From the NCBI GenBank assembly GCA_001303415.1, contig LJTN01000024.1, positions 1 to 53,591 of the forward strand: DNA of 53,591 nucleotides, written 5' to 3'. Each line of letters begins with the position of its first letter. Positions within the stretch are counted from its first letter, which is position 1. Below, piece after piece: positions 36,531 to 45,025 of this stretch. The notes beneath the pieces are model-generated. The model saw only the letters and a program-made list of their open reading frames with translations, ran no database searches and had not been told where the DNA came from. This DNA is from Myxococcales bacterium SG8_38 (lineage in GTDB: Bacteria; Myxococcota_A; Polyangia; Polyangiales; Houyiibacteriaceae). The translations under genes were made by a program, and so were the position numbers.

Positions 36531-37529
36531 CTACAACCGCACGAGCGCCGCACCCCAGGTGAAACCGGAGCCGAATGCTGGCATCAAGATCAAGTCGCCC
36601 TTCTTGGCGCGGCCTTCCTGGATTGCCTCGCTCAACGCGAGGGGGATGGAGGCTGCGGTCGTGTTGCCGTACTTCTCGATGTTGTGGACCACCTTCTCCG
36701 GCGGCACACCCAGCTTCTGTCCGACGAGCTCGTTGATGCGCTTATTGGCCTGGTGCGGCACTACGAGGGCGAGCTCGTCCACGGACACGCCGTTGCGCTC
36801 CAACACGGACTGACTCACCTCGGGCATCTTGGCCGTGGCCCAGCGGAAGACCTGTCGGCCGTTCATCGACGGCCACACGCTGCGATTGTCGATCATCTCG
36901 TGTGTGATGCGCGGAATGTACGCGCTCGCCGGGGCCTCGAGCCAAAGCTCCTTGGCTCCGCTTCCGTCCGCATGAATCTCGACGTCGATCACGCCTCGCG
37001 CCTCCTCGTCGGTCGGCCCCAGGATGGCGCATGCGGCGCCATCGCCGAATAGCACGGTCACGTCGCGCCCCTCGTCGCTGAAATCGATGCCGGTCGAGTG
37101 CACCTCGCCACCCACGAGGGCTATGCGCTTGTACATCCCGCATCGGATCCACGCGTCGGCGACCCTTAGGCCGTACAGGAACCCACTGCACTGGTTGCGG
37201 ATGTCTAAGGCCGGAACGCCTGCCAGTCCGAGCTTGTCGCCCAGAAACACACCGCTTCCCGGGAAGGTGAAGTCGGGAGACAGCGTGGCAAAAATGATCG
37301 CGTCGATCTCCGAGACGTCGACGCCGGCATTCCTGCAAGCCATCTGGACGGCCGGGACGGCGAGGTCGCTCGGACCGGTGCCGTTCTTGTCGATGTAGCG
37401 CCGCTCCTTGATGCCCGTGCGCTGCTGGATCCACTCGTCGCTCGTATCGAACATCTTGGCCAGATCGTCGTTCGTTACGACCTTGTCCGGCACGTGGTGC
37501 CCCAGCCCCAGAATCGCGGTCCTTGTCAT
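36531..37529 (-). CDS. fabH: 3-oxoacyl-[acyl-carrier-protein] synthase III
   Basis: 332 residues, condensing enzyme that starts fatty-acid chains from acyl-CoA and malonyl-ACP. Active Cys is C114 (RNQCSGFLYG), with H259 in VPHQANKR and N289 in KYGNTTAA. The ATG at 37529 is chosen; a longer frame from 37643 has no family support. It is followed by the lipid kinase. It lies divergent from the tRNA-Leu gene. Whether it is the housekeeping FabH or a specialised KASIII is not visible. Confidence 0.9.
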   Translation of the reverse strand: MTRTAILGLGHHVPDKVVTNDDLAKMFDTSDEWIQQRTGIKERRYIDKNGTGPSDLAVPAVQMACRNAGVDVSEIDAIIFATLSPDFTFPGSGVFLGDKLGLAGVPALDIRNQCSGFLYGLRVADAWIRCGMYKRIALVGGEVHSTGIDFSDEGRDVTVLFGDGAACAILGPTDEEARGVIDVEIHADGSGAKELWLEAPASAYIPRITHEMIDNRSVWPSMNGRQVFRWATAKMPEVSQSVLERNGVSVDELALVVPHQANKRINELVGQKLGVPPEKVVHNIEKYGNTTAASIPLALSEAIQEGRAKKGDLILMPAFGSGFTWGAALVRL

Positions 37530-37643
37530 GAATCGAGCCCTTTCCCAGTCTGAGGCGAGCCTAGCGAACCCACCGATCCCCGACAAGGATATGCAGGGAG
37601 GGGCTGCAACCTCGCCCGAGCCTGCTATAAGACCGGCTTCCAA

Positions 37644-37730
37644 GGCCGAGTGGCGGAATTGGCAGACGCGCCGGACTCAAAATCCGGTGTCCGCAAGGAC
37701 GTGTCGGTTCGAGTCCGACCTCGGCTACCA
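37644..37730 (+). tRNA. tRNA-Leu (CAA)
   Basis: 87-nt class II tRNA. Acceptor arm GGCCGAG (37644-37650) pairs with CTCGGCT near the end with a G-T first pair. D arm is in TGGCGGAATTGGCAGACGC. Anticodon stem CCGGA / TCCGG encloses loop CTCAAAA with anticodon CAA, reading UUG. There is a variable arm and a T arm with TTCGAGT. The CCA end is encoded at 37728-37730. The opposite strand yields a spurious frame often misannotated in tRNA-Leu genes. Confidence 0.95.
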
Positions 37731-37758
37731 GGCGCTCGCGTGTCGTAGATTCGACCCC

Positions 37759-37926
37759 CGGAGAACGGGTCGCGACGGGCGTAAGGACCGGGCTCGGAAA
37801 AACACGACACGAGGTTCCACGGAACGGGGCGGCTTGCATAGGTGGCCCGATGCACTTGTGGGCGTGGGCCGCTTGGGCGCGAGCTCCGAGGTAGGCGTTC
37901 GCGTGGGGGAGGCGGGGTGGGGATGA
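37759..37926 (+). repeat. Dispersed three-box repeat, copy B
   Basis: Starts 28 bp after tRNA-Leu. Box X (37759-37781), box Y (37797-37826) and box Z (37901-37926) match copy A with one, one and zero differences. Within Y, GTTCC and GGAAC form a short inverted repeat. Order here is X-Y-Z, whereas copy A reads Y-Z-X on its strand. There is no coding support in 37731-38075; apart from boxes of copies B and C nothing is seen there. Confidence 0.75.
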
Positions 37927-38017
37927 TGGGTCCGTGTTCCGACGTGGTAGTTGCGCTTCAGTCGCATATCCACAGACCGTCAACGCACGAGAGGTAATCG
38001 CGAAGCGCGAACCCGCA

Positions 38018-38044
38018 ATCCCCACCCCGCCGCCCCCACGCTAG
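38018..38044 (-). repeat. Isolated box Z of the dispersed repeat, copy C
   Basis: A single box Z in opposite orientation to copy B; 26 of 27 bases equal positions 194-220 of copy A, differing by one base inside the G-rich run. Box Z of B and C thus form an inverted pair about 90 bp apart between the tRNA-Leu and the kinase gene. Confidence 0.65.
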
Positions 38045-38075
38045 CCGTCCGCCCCGTGCCGTGTACGTCGTCGGC

Positions 38076-39809
38076 TCAACGGGCCGCGACGTGTTGCTCC
38101 ATCAACTCTTGGAGCTCCGACGGCTTTTCGTCCGGGTCTTTCCCGTTGCGGCTCTTGTCGATGTCCTCGAGGAGCTCGCGGCATTCGGCCTTGTCTCGCA
38201 GATGGTCGAGAAGCAAGTCCGACGCGTCGCCAAACGCCTTCTCGTACTCGAGCGCTTCCCGCACCCTGTTCGCGATCCGCTCGCGGCCCATCTGCAGGTC
38301 GTTTTCCAGCGCTTCGCTGTACCGCTTCAGCTGAGCACGCAACTCCTCGATCTGCTTGCGTCGCTCCGTGGCCACATCCTCTTTTGAGCGTGCGCGTCGT
38401 TCGTAGTCGCGGGCGACGCTCTCGAGGACATCGACCTGCGCGCGGGCCGCGCCCAACACTTCGTGCCCTCTGCGGATCCGCTCGAGGTTACTGCCCGCGG
38501 CCTGCACCTCGGCTTGTGCCGCCAAGTACTCCCGCTGTGCGCGCTTTCGCTTGAGGATCAACTGACTCAGCATGTCCCGCTCAGACGAGGCGTCGCGCAA
38601 AGCGCGTGACTCTTCCCCGGCCAGCTCCTCGACCTTACGACCGATCTCGGCGCGAAGCGCGCGGCCGCGCTTCTCGATGGCCTCGAGCTTTTTCGAGTGG
38701 CTCTCGAGCTCGCCTTCGAGCCGTGAAGCTCTAGAAGCGAGCTCCCAAATCTGATCCGATGCGCCTTGCACCTCGACGGGGGCGTTTCCGTCGGGATACG
38801 CCCGTGCAACCGCGCGCAGGAAGTTCGCTGCGGTTCGGCTCCACTCCACGACGCCGGGCGCCTTGGCGGACCGCGGCGGCGGTGGGGCCATCGGCGCGGT
38901 CTCCGTCGGCGTGTCCCATTCGCGCGAGGGAAGGGTGCGTTGCAGCTCCTTGAGCTCCTCCTTGAGATGATGGCCGTCGCGAAAACGATTGGCCGGATCC
39001 TTTTCGAGAAGCTTCAGGATGACGCGCTCCGCGTGCTCCGGAATCTCCTGCCGGTACTTGCGCGGGCTCGGTGGAGTTGCCTTTCGCTGCATCTCGAGCA
39101 GCTCGTCGCGATCGCCCGATCGGAATGGCAGGCGTCCTGTCAGCATCTCGAAGAACAAGATGCCGAGCGCGTAGAGATCGCTTGCTGCGACCGCATCTTC
39201 GCCGCGCGCCTGTTCCGGCGACATGTACTCGGGGGTTCCGAAGACGGCGCCCTTGGGTGCCAGCCGCGGGTCACGGGTGAGAGCAGCGAGCCCGAAGTCC
39301 AAGATCTTCACGAAGTCTTTTCGGCCGCCTCGGGATGTCAGCATGATGTTGTCGCTCTTGAGGTCCCGATGCACGACGCCGAGGTCGTGGGCACGTGCGA
39401 GTGCGGCGGTCATCTGCTCCAAGATGTCGACGGCGCGTGGGATCGGCATCGGCCCTTGCGAGATCTGCGATGAGAGGGAATCGCCGATCAGATACTCCAT
39501 CACCAGATAGAGCTCACCATCTTCGGTTTCGCCGACATCGTGAATGTCCACGATGTGCGCGTGGTCCACGCGATTCGCAGCTCGCGCCTCGCGAACCATC
39601 CAGGCGCGCAAATGCGTCTCTCCGCGCAAGTCGGGCCGAATCAGCTTCAACGCGACGACGCGATCGATCAGTACGTGTCGCGCTCTGTAAACGACACCCA
39701 TTCCGCCTTCGCCGAGCAGCGATTCGAGTCGATATCGGCCTGCGACGACCTGACCGAGCAGCGGATCTTTGGTTCTCTTGGAGCGCGTAGCTTTCCGAAC
39801 AATCCCCAT
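38076..39809 (-). CDS. Ser/Thr protein kinase with C-terminal coiled coil
   Basis: 577 residues. The Hanks kinase domain (about 25-290) has GEGGMGVV, K55, D149 in HRDLKSDN, D171 in DFG and GTPEYMSPEQ. A Pro-rich linker (APMAPPPPRSAK) leads to about 240 residues of heptad-rich coiled coil (from ELASRASRLEGELE on) ending in EQHVAAR. There is no membrane helix, so it is cytoplasmic. The ATG at 39809 has a GGGGGAAG-like site upstream; ATG 39839 is an alternative. It is head-to-head with another kinase gene, sharing a 149-bp control region. Confidence 0.88.
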   Translation of the reverse strand: MGIVRKATRSKRTKDPLLGQVVAGRYRLESLLGEGGMGVVYRARHVLIDRVVALKLIRPDLRGETHLRAWMVREARAANRVDHAHIVDIHDVGETEDGELYLVMEYLIGDSLSSQISQGPMPIPRAVDILEQMTAALARAHDLGVVHRDLKSDNIMLTSRGGRKDFVKILDFGLAALTRDPRLAPKGAVFGTPEYMSPEQARGEDAVAASDLYALGILFFEMLTGRLPFRSGDRDELLEMQRKATPPSPRKYRQEIPEHAERVILKLLEKDPANRFRDGHHLKEELKELQRTLPSREWDTPTETAPMAPPPPRSAKAPGVVEWSRTAANFLRAVARAYPDGNAPVEVQGASDQIWELASRASRLEGELESHSKKLEAIEKRGRALRAEIGRKVEELAGEESRALRDASSERDMLSQLILKRKRAQREYLAAQAEVQAAGSNLERIRRGHEVLGAARAQVDVLESVARDYERRARSKEDVATERRKQIEELRAQLKRYSEALENDLQMGRERIANRVREALEYEKAFGDASDLLLDHLRDKAECRELLEDIDKSRNGKDPDEKPSELQELMEQHVAAR

Positions 39810-39958
39810 GCTTCCCCCGTCCCGAGCGGACAATCGCATGATAAACAGGAACGAAGCGTGCCCCCAACTGTTCCGCTCCGGCTGAAACGGGGACTAACCT
39901 GACAGCGGGTGCGTCGCGAGCGTATGATGAAGGGGTCGGTCACCAACGGAGGGGATGA

Positions 39959-41959
39959 GTGAGCGAAGAACGGCCGCTACTCGGGCCGTACCGCATCGAG
40001 CGCCGCCTGGCGGCGGGGGGGATGGCCGAGGTTTTCGTCGCGCGACGCGAAGGTCCGCACGGCTTCTTCAAGCGCGTCGCCCTCAAGCGAATTCTTCCCC
40101 AATTTTCGAGCGATCCAGATTTCGTTTCGATGTTCATCGACGAGGCGCGTCTCGCCGCGATGCTCGAGCACCCCAACATTGTTCAGGTGTTCGACTTCGG
40201 GACGCGAGGAGAGGACCTCGTCCTAGTGATGGAGTTGGTCGACGGTTCGAACGTGAGCCGGCTTCTTCGAGCGGCTCCTCTGGAGGCGCCCATCCCGTGG
40301 GACGTGGCGCTCCACATCGCCTATCAGACGGCGCAGGCGCTCGACTACGCCCATCACGCCGTCGATGATCGCGGGCAATCTCTGGAATTTGTTCATCGTG
40401 ACGTGAGCCCAGCGAACATCTTGCTCACGCGTACCGGGCACGTGAAGTTGACCGACTTCGGCATCGCCACGGTTCGCAGCCGCGCGCCGACCACCGAGGA
40501 CGGTCAGGTACGGGGCAAGCTCGGATACATGTCGCCCGAGCAGGTGCTGGGCAGGGAGCTCGACGGCAAGAGCGACGTGTTCACGCTGTCCACCGTCCTC
40601 GCCGAGATGCTGATCGGGGAGCCGCTGTTTCAAGGAGAGAGCGAGCTCAACGTTCTGCTTCAGATCCGGGACGCCGATCTTCGAGTGTTGGCGCGCTGCG
40701 AGCGTCGCATTCCTCAGGACATCCGGGCGCTCGTGCTTCGAGGCCTACAACGTGATCCCGCGGAGCGTCCGAGGGCTGGCGCATTCGCCGAGGCGTGCGC
40801 CGAGGTCATGCGGCGGCGCGGGATGGGCCACGGGCCCGATCGCCTGGCGAGGCTACTCAGTCAGCTCGGTCTGGTGGAAGGCGAGGGCCCCGAGATCCAT
40901 CTGCCCGACGCCGAGGTTCCCGCGTTGGTCGATAGCGACCTCATGCACCACGGGGGGCAGGAGCTGATCGGTCCGCAGGCCGTCACTTCTCCCACGATTT
41001 ACCGCGTGCAGCTCCCCGACGGCAGCGTGATGGGGCCGATGAGCTATCCCCGCCTCATCCAATTGGTGACCACCGGCGTCATCGACAGCCGGAGCTGCAA
41101 GATCTCCAAAGCCGACGGCACCTATCTCGACCCCTCCCAACTTCCCGAGCTCACGCGCTTCGTGACGTCGCCTGGCTTGCAGTGGAAGCTCGAGGAGCTG
41201 GCGCAAGCGGAAAAGCAAGGACAGTTGCGCGCAGCGACCTTGTTGCCAGTTTTCTTCGACATCATTTCCAAGCGCCAGACGGGTGTCTTGCATCTGTGGC
41301 AACGCAACCGTCGAAAGAAGATCTACTTCGTCGACGGCAAACCCGAGTTCGTCGCGTCGACCGACAAGTCGGAGCTCCTCGGCGAATATCTGGTCGCGAC
41401 CGGACAGTGTCTCCGCATGGAAGTCGAGATGGCTCTCGCGCTGCTGCCCAAGTACGGCGGCCGTTTGGGCGATGCGCTGGTGGGCCTCGGCATCCTCAGG
41501 CCCGTCGAGCTCTTTCGCGCGATCAGCGAGCAAGTCCGAGGCCGGCTGATGGAGTCGTTCCGTTGGCGCCGGGGCGAGTGGGCGTTCGTGCGTGGGGCGC
41601 GGAGCCACGAGGAAACCTTCCCCATGGGCCAGGATCCGTACGAGCTCCTGCGCGACGCCGCCAACGAGGCACACCTCGAAGAAATCGAATCGGTTCTGGA
41701 ACCGCTTCGCGAGCGGGTCTTGGAACGGTGTCACCAGGGTCCCCCGCTGAGCGCGTTCCATCTGGACCCCTCGTGGAGCCGCGCGCTCGATGCCGTTTCG
41801 GGGGACACGACCCTGGGCGGGCTGCTGGCTCGGGAGAGCGCTTCGGGCGCGGATCTCGAGCCAGTCTACCGGGCCCTCTATCTAGGGCTTGCGTGCGGGC
41901 TGGTTCGGACCAAGGTGAGTCCTTCGGAGATGCCCCTCCGAGAATCGTTCAGCGCCTGA
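39959..41959 (+). CDS. Ser/Thr protein kinase with GYF_2-like and DUF4388-like domains
   Basis: 666 residues. Kinase (about 10-285) has AAGGMAEVF, K43, D148 in HRDVSPAN, D166 in DFG and GYMSPEQ. A linker with conserved YRVQLPDGSVMGPMSYPRL (about 345-395) looks like a GYF_2 domain. The following GVLHLWQRNRRKKIYFVDG and EYLVATG parts (about 425-510) resemble DUF4388 or PATAN-type domains common in myxobacterial regulators. The end is helical. GTG at 39959 follows GGAGGGG. The amidohydrolase-family gene follows after nine bases, suggesting cotranscription. Confidence 0.87.
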   Translation: MSEERPLLGPYRIERRLAAGGMAEVFVARREGPHGFFKRVALKRILPQFSSDPDFVSMFIDEARLAAMLEHPNIVQVFDFGTRGEDLVLVMELVDGSNVSRLLRAAPLEAPIPWDVALHIAYQTAQALDYAHHAVDDRGQSLEFVHRDVSPANILLTRTGHVKLTDFGIATVRSRAPTTEDGQVRGKLGYMSPEQVLGRELDGKSDVFTLSTVLAEMLIGEPLFQGESELNVLLQIRDADLRVLARCERRIPQDIRALVLRGLQRDPAERPRAGAFAEACAEVMRRRGMGHGPDRLARLLSQLGLVEGEGPEIHLPDAEVPALVDSDLMHHGGQELIGPQAVTSPTIYRVQLPDGSVMGPMSYPRLIQLVTTGVIDSRSCKISKADGTYLDPSQLPELTRFVTSPGLQWKLEELAQAEKQGQLRAATLLPVFFDIISKRQTGVLHLWQRNRRKKIYFVDGKPEFVASTDKSELLGEYLVATGQCLRMEVEMALALLPKYGGRLGDALVGLGILRPVELFRAISEQVRGRLMESFRWRRGEWAFVRGARSHEETFPMGQDPYELLRDAANEAHLEEIESVLEPLRERVLERCHQGPPLSAFHLDPSWSRALDAVSGDTTLGGLLARESASGADLEPVYRALYLGLACGLVRTKVSPSEMPLRESFSA

Positions 41960-41968
41960 ACCGCCGCC

Positions 41969-42814
41969 GTGTCTTACGTCGAGCTCACTCCCCCAAAAAC
42001 GACTCCGACCCCGGTCCTCGTCGAGGTTCCGCACTCGGGCTTGCAGGTCCCGCCCGAAGTCGAGCCGGAGATCCGGGCCAACCCCCTCGCGGTCTTGCGT
42101 GATTCCGACATCTTCGTCGATCAACTCTACCAGCACGCTCCACGCTACGGCGCGACCTTGGTGGTCTCACGCGTCTCCAGATACGTCGTGGATCTGAATC
42201 GAGGTCCCGACGAGGTGGACATGGCGGCGGTGCCGAAGCATCCGCGCGCCCGGCACATCCCGGCACGCGGCGTGGTGTGGCGAGCCCGAACCGACGGCAC
42301 ACCCCTCTTGCGCGCCCCCCTCACCGTCGAGCAATTCGCGCGCCGATTGAAGCTCTACTACGAGCCCTATCACCGCACCTTGCGCGAAGCGGCTGCGGGC
42401 CTGCACGCGCGCCACGGAAAGGTCGTCATCCTAGCGGCGCACTCCATGCCTTCCACGGGCCGTCGCACGTTGGGAGGCCGGGAGATCCAGCGGGCCGACG
42501 TGGTTCCGGGCACACGCGGCCGTTCGACCGCGGACGGGCACATCATCGATCTCATCGATTCTCACTTTCGCGAAGCGGGGCTGAGCGTCAAGCACGACGA
42601 CCCCTATCGCGGAGGTTGGACCACCTCGACGTATGGAGTGCCCAAGCGCGGGCAACATGCGGTGCAAATCGAGCTCAACCGGGCGCTCTACGTCGACGAG
42701 CAAACGAGCGAGGTCAAGAAACAGGAGTTTGCGCGACTACAGACGGTGCTCGAAGAGCTCGTCGACAAGCTGGGCAAGCTGATGATGGACGCGCGTCAGT
42801 TCGCGACTGGCTGA
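41969..42814 (+). CDS. N-formylglutamate amidohydrolase-family protein
   Basis: 281 residues of the N-formylglutamate deformylase / amidohydrolase family, zinc hydrolases related to the HutG step of histidine breakdown. Motifs: VEVPHSGLQVP near the N-terminus, DLNRGPDEVD, VILAAHSMPSTG and QIELNRALY near the end. The GTG start is 9 bp after the kinase gene. No other histidine catabolism gene is present, so the physiological substrate is uncertain. The 3' end overlaps the convergent gene by 19 bases. Confidence 0.85.
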   Translation: MSYVELTPPKTTPTPVLVEVPHSGLQVPPEVEPEIRANPLAVLRDSDIFVDQLYQHAPRYGATLVVSRVSRYVVDLNRGPDEVDMAAVPKHPRARHIPARGVVWRARTDGTPLLRAPLTVEQFARRLKLYYEPYHRTLREAAAGLHARHGKVVILAAHSMPSTGRRTLGGREIQRADVVPGTRGRSTADGHIIDLIDSHFREAGLSVKHDDPYRGGWTTSTYGVPKRGQHAVQIELNRALYVDEQTSEVKKQEFARLQTVLEELVDKLGKLMMDARQFATG

Positions 42815-43053
42815 TCGACTACGCTGGACTCCGCCGAACGCACTTCGAGCCGGTATCGGCTGTTGGCGGTCTGAAGATAATAGGTATCCTGACCGCACAG
42901 CTGCAGCACGCGCTTCACCGGTGTCGTCACGTACTCGTGCAGGCCATCGGCGAACTCGATCACCACGACCGAGCCCTTGCGAGGCGGCCGCAGTAGACGT
43001 CCAACGACAGCTCGACCCGACTTCCGGCCTACTTTGCGAAGGACGACTTCCAC
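42796..43053 (-). CDS. Small protein of unknown function
   Basis: 85 residues, basic at the start (KVGRKSGRAVVGRLLRPPRKG), then beta-rich (SVVVIEFADGLHEYVTTPVKRVLQLCG and YYLQTANSRYRLEV). No family recognised. The fold may be a small beta-barrel. The start is GTG. It overlaps the 3' end of the amidohydrolase gene by 19 bases on the opposite strand. Conservation has not been tested, so coding status is moderate. Confidence 0.55.
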   Translation of the reverse strand: MEVVLRKVGRKSGRAVVGRLLRPPRKGSVVVIEFADGLHEYVTTPVKRVLQLCGQDTYYLQTANSRYRLEVRSAESSVVDQPVAN

Positions 43054-43163
43054 GCCCCGAAACTAGCACACCTTATATCGCCAGCAAAACACGCCCGGAA
43101 AAATCCAACGTTTTTGTGGTGTTGCCGGTCCTTTTCCGGGAGCGCCAGGTTTGCTCTGTGCTG

Positions 43164-43203
43164 CCGCGGCAAACCGGCTCCGGTGCGCGGCAAAGTGCCG
43201 CGG
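43164..43203. promoter_or_regulatory. Inverted repeat upstream of the sigma-factor gene
   Basis: CCGCGGCA (43164-43171) and TGCCGCGG (43196-43203) are exact complements 24 bases apart; GCGGCAAA also recurs as a direct repeat inside. It lies 80 bp before the sigma-factor start in a 232-bp gap whose remaining sequence shows no gene. The role is unproven. Confidence 0.3.
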
Positions 43204-43285
43204 TTGGAAGGGACTGTCAGGCGCTTTTCGTGGAATTTTGTGGCCCCCTGTTTCGGCACGCTTAGTGCATACCGCGAGGGCGCCT

Positions 43286-44095
43286 ATGAACGACCTTCGC
43301 ACCCCGACCGCCCTGGACCGCTACCGCGCTTCGCTGCGACGGGTCGCCGTCCTGGACGCCGACACCGAACGCGAGCTCGCGCAGCGTTGGGCCGAAGGGG
43401 ACCAGGCCGCCGGAGCGCGTCTAGTCGAATCGAGCCTGCCGTTCGTCATCGCCATCGCGCGCGAGTACCGCCGGTGGGGCGTGCCGCTCGAGGATCTGGT
43501 GCAGCAGGGGAACCTCGGTTTGCTCAAGGCGGCGTCGAAGTTCGATCCCGACAAGAACTGCCGTCTCATCACCTACGCAGCGTACTGGATTCGCGCAGAG
43601 ATTCGCGATTTCGTCGTTCGGTCGTATCGAATCGTTCGATTGGGCACGACGAGGACTGAGCGGCGCGCCATGCGGGCGTTTCGGCGCAAGGCGGTCGATT
43701 CACCGGAAGCACTGGCAGAAGAAAGCGGAATGCCGTTGTCCCGCGCAAGGCAGCTCTGGCCTCTGCTCACTCGCGGTGATCTATCGCTCGATGCGACCGC
43801 CAACGATTCCCAAGGCGCAATCGAGCGCATGGCCTACAAGCAACCGACCCCCGAAGAATCCGTTGCACGCTCTCAAGCCGTTCATCACGTGCGAGACGCG
43901 CTCGAATCGGCCATGCAGAGCCTCACCGCTCGCGAGCAGCGTATCGTCGAAGCGCGCATCTTGGCGGACGACCCCCAAACCCTTGAAGCGCTCGGCCGTG
44001 AGATGGGTGTCAGTAAGGAGCGCGTCCGCCAGCTCGAGGTGAGGGCGCGGCAAAAGCTGCGTGACCGCCTCGAGCACCTCCGATCCGCAGCTTGA
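43286..44095 (+). CDS. RpoH-like sigma-70-family factor
   Basis: 269 residues. Region 2 (about 40-115) has EDLVQQGNLGLLKAASKFDPDKN and the promoter-melting YAAYWIRAEIRDFVVRS; region 4 (about 210-262) ends in VSKERVRQLEVRARQKLRDRL. There is no region 1.1, as in heat-shock / SigB-SigC-like group 3 factors of myxobacteria. The RpoH box that follows region 2 is degenerate: RTERRAMRAFRRK in place of the usual QRKLFFNLRK, lacking its Phe pair. ATG 43286 is used; a longer frame upstream has no support. The target regulon is unknown. Confidence 0.86.
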   Translation: MNDLRTPTALDRYRASLRRVAVLDADTERELAQRWAEGDQAAGARLVESSLPFVIAIAREYRRWGVPLEDLVQQGNLGLLKAASKFDPDKNCRLITYAAYWIRAEIRDFVVRSYRIVRLGTTRTERRAMRAFRRKAVDSPEALAEESGMPLSRARQLWPLLTRGDLSLDATANDSQGAIERMAYKQPTPEESVARSQAVHHVRDALESAMQSLTAREQRIVEARILADDPQTLEALGREMGVSKERVRQLEVRARQKLRDRLEHLRSAA

Positions 44096-44168
44096 CCGCA
44101 CCCAGGTTGACTTGCCGAGGCCATCACTCCATGGTGGCCGCGGCCATGCTTGGAGGGCATGATCCATC

Positions 44169-44984
44169 GTGAGGCGCACGAGCCTCATCGCGGCCTTGCT
44201 ATCGTGCACGGTCGGTCTTGCCGGCTGTAAGTCGGCCCCTCCATGTCCCGTCCAGATGCGGACCGATGCGCGTCAGGCGCTTGCCGACCATGCGAGCCGG
44301 CATTCGGGCTGGCGGTCCATCAAGGCGGAAGCGCGAGTGACGCAGTGGGGACGGGGCGGGCGCGTTCGCGGAACGGTGCTGATGTTTCTCGAGCGACCCA
44401 ACCGAGCCCGCTTCGACGTGATGACCCAGCTCGGACCGGCCGCCGTGCTCACGAGCGACGGGGAAAGCTTTCAGCTCAGCGACCTGCGCGAGGGGGTGTT
44501 CCTCTACGGTCCGACCTGTCCGGAGAATCTAACCCGTTTTCTGGGCATTTCGGTCGACGCCGACGACATCGTGCGGCTCTTGACGGGGGATACGCCTCTC
44601 ATCGAAGCGGTCGAGCAGCACATCGAATGCCGTGATGGGCGATATGTCGTCACGCTGGTGGCCGCCGATGGTGCGACGCAAGCGCTGGTCTTTTCGGTGG
44701 ATGAAGCCGATCGCGACCAGCCGCCCGACGCGCAGCGATTGACCCTTCGCCGTTCGACGGTTCGAGCGCCCGACGGCGCCAAGAAGTGGGAGGCTAGGTA
44801 CGACGAGCACGTCGTGATCGACGGCCATTCGTTTCCCACCGAGGTGAGATTCATCGACGAGATCAACGGAGTCGATACGTCGGTTCGAGTGAAATCCATC
44901 TCCGTGGACCCGGTCGTGCCTGACGAGGCATTCCAGCAAGCGCCGCGCCCCGGTATGTCGGTAGAGCTCGCCCCATGCTCATGA
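44169..44984 (+). CDS. LolB-like/DUF4292-like outer-membrane lipoprotein
   Basis: 271 residues with a lipobox LAGC (Cys near residue 20). The mature beta-rich domain includes ARVTQWGRGGRVRGTVLMFLERPNR and FDVMTQLGPAAVLTSDGESFQL, which resemble the half-barrel of LolB, DUF4292 and LolA proteins that carry lipoproteins or lipids. A specific role cannot be assigned. It starts with GTG at 44169. It is followed after 41 bp by the peptide ABC ATPase genes. Confidence 0.72.
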   Translation: MRRTSLIAALLSCTVGLAGCKSAPPCPVQMRTDARQALADHASRHSGWRSIKAEARVTQWGRGGRVRGTVLMFLERPNRARFDVMTQLGPAAVLTSDGESFQLSDLREGVFLYGPTCPENLTRFLGISVDADDIVRLLTGDTPLIEAVEQHIECRDGRYVVTLVAADGATQALVFSVDEADRDQPPDAQRLTLRRSTVRAPDGAKKWEARYDEHVVIDGHSFPTEVRFIDEINGVDTSVRVKSISVDPVVPDEAFQQAPRPGMSVELAPCS

Positions 44985-45025
44985 AAAGCGGGGCGTTTGC
45001 GGACTGGTGCTAAGGTGAACGCCGC

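Noticed and set aside
37644..37730. tRNA-Leu as integration site
   Set aside because: No integrase, and no copy of the tRNA 3' end was found downstream in the window.
37561..38025. Minus-strand frame of 154 codons with AEVGLEPTRPCGHRI
   Set aside because: It is the antisense translation of tRNA-Leu, a well-known annotation artefact; the rest is repeat sequence.
43054..43285. Possible sigma-54 promoter or RNA thermosensor before the sigma factor
   Set aside because: No TGGCAC-N5-TTGC element fits, and the fold suggested by short repeats is not distinctive.
44135..44146. 12-bp palindrome TGGCCGCGGCCA between the sigma factor and the lipoprotein genes
   Set aside because: Short GC-only palindromes are frequent by chance at this base composition; no second site nearby.
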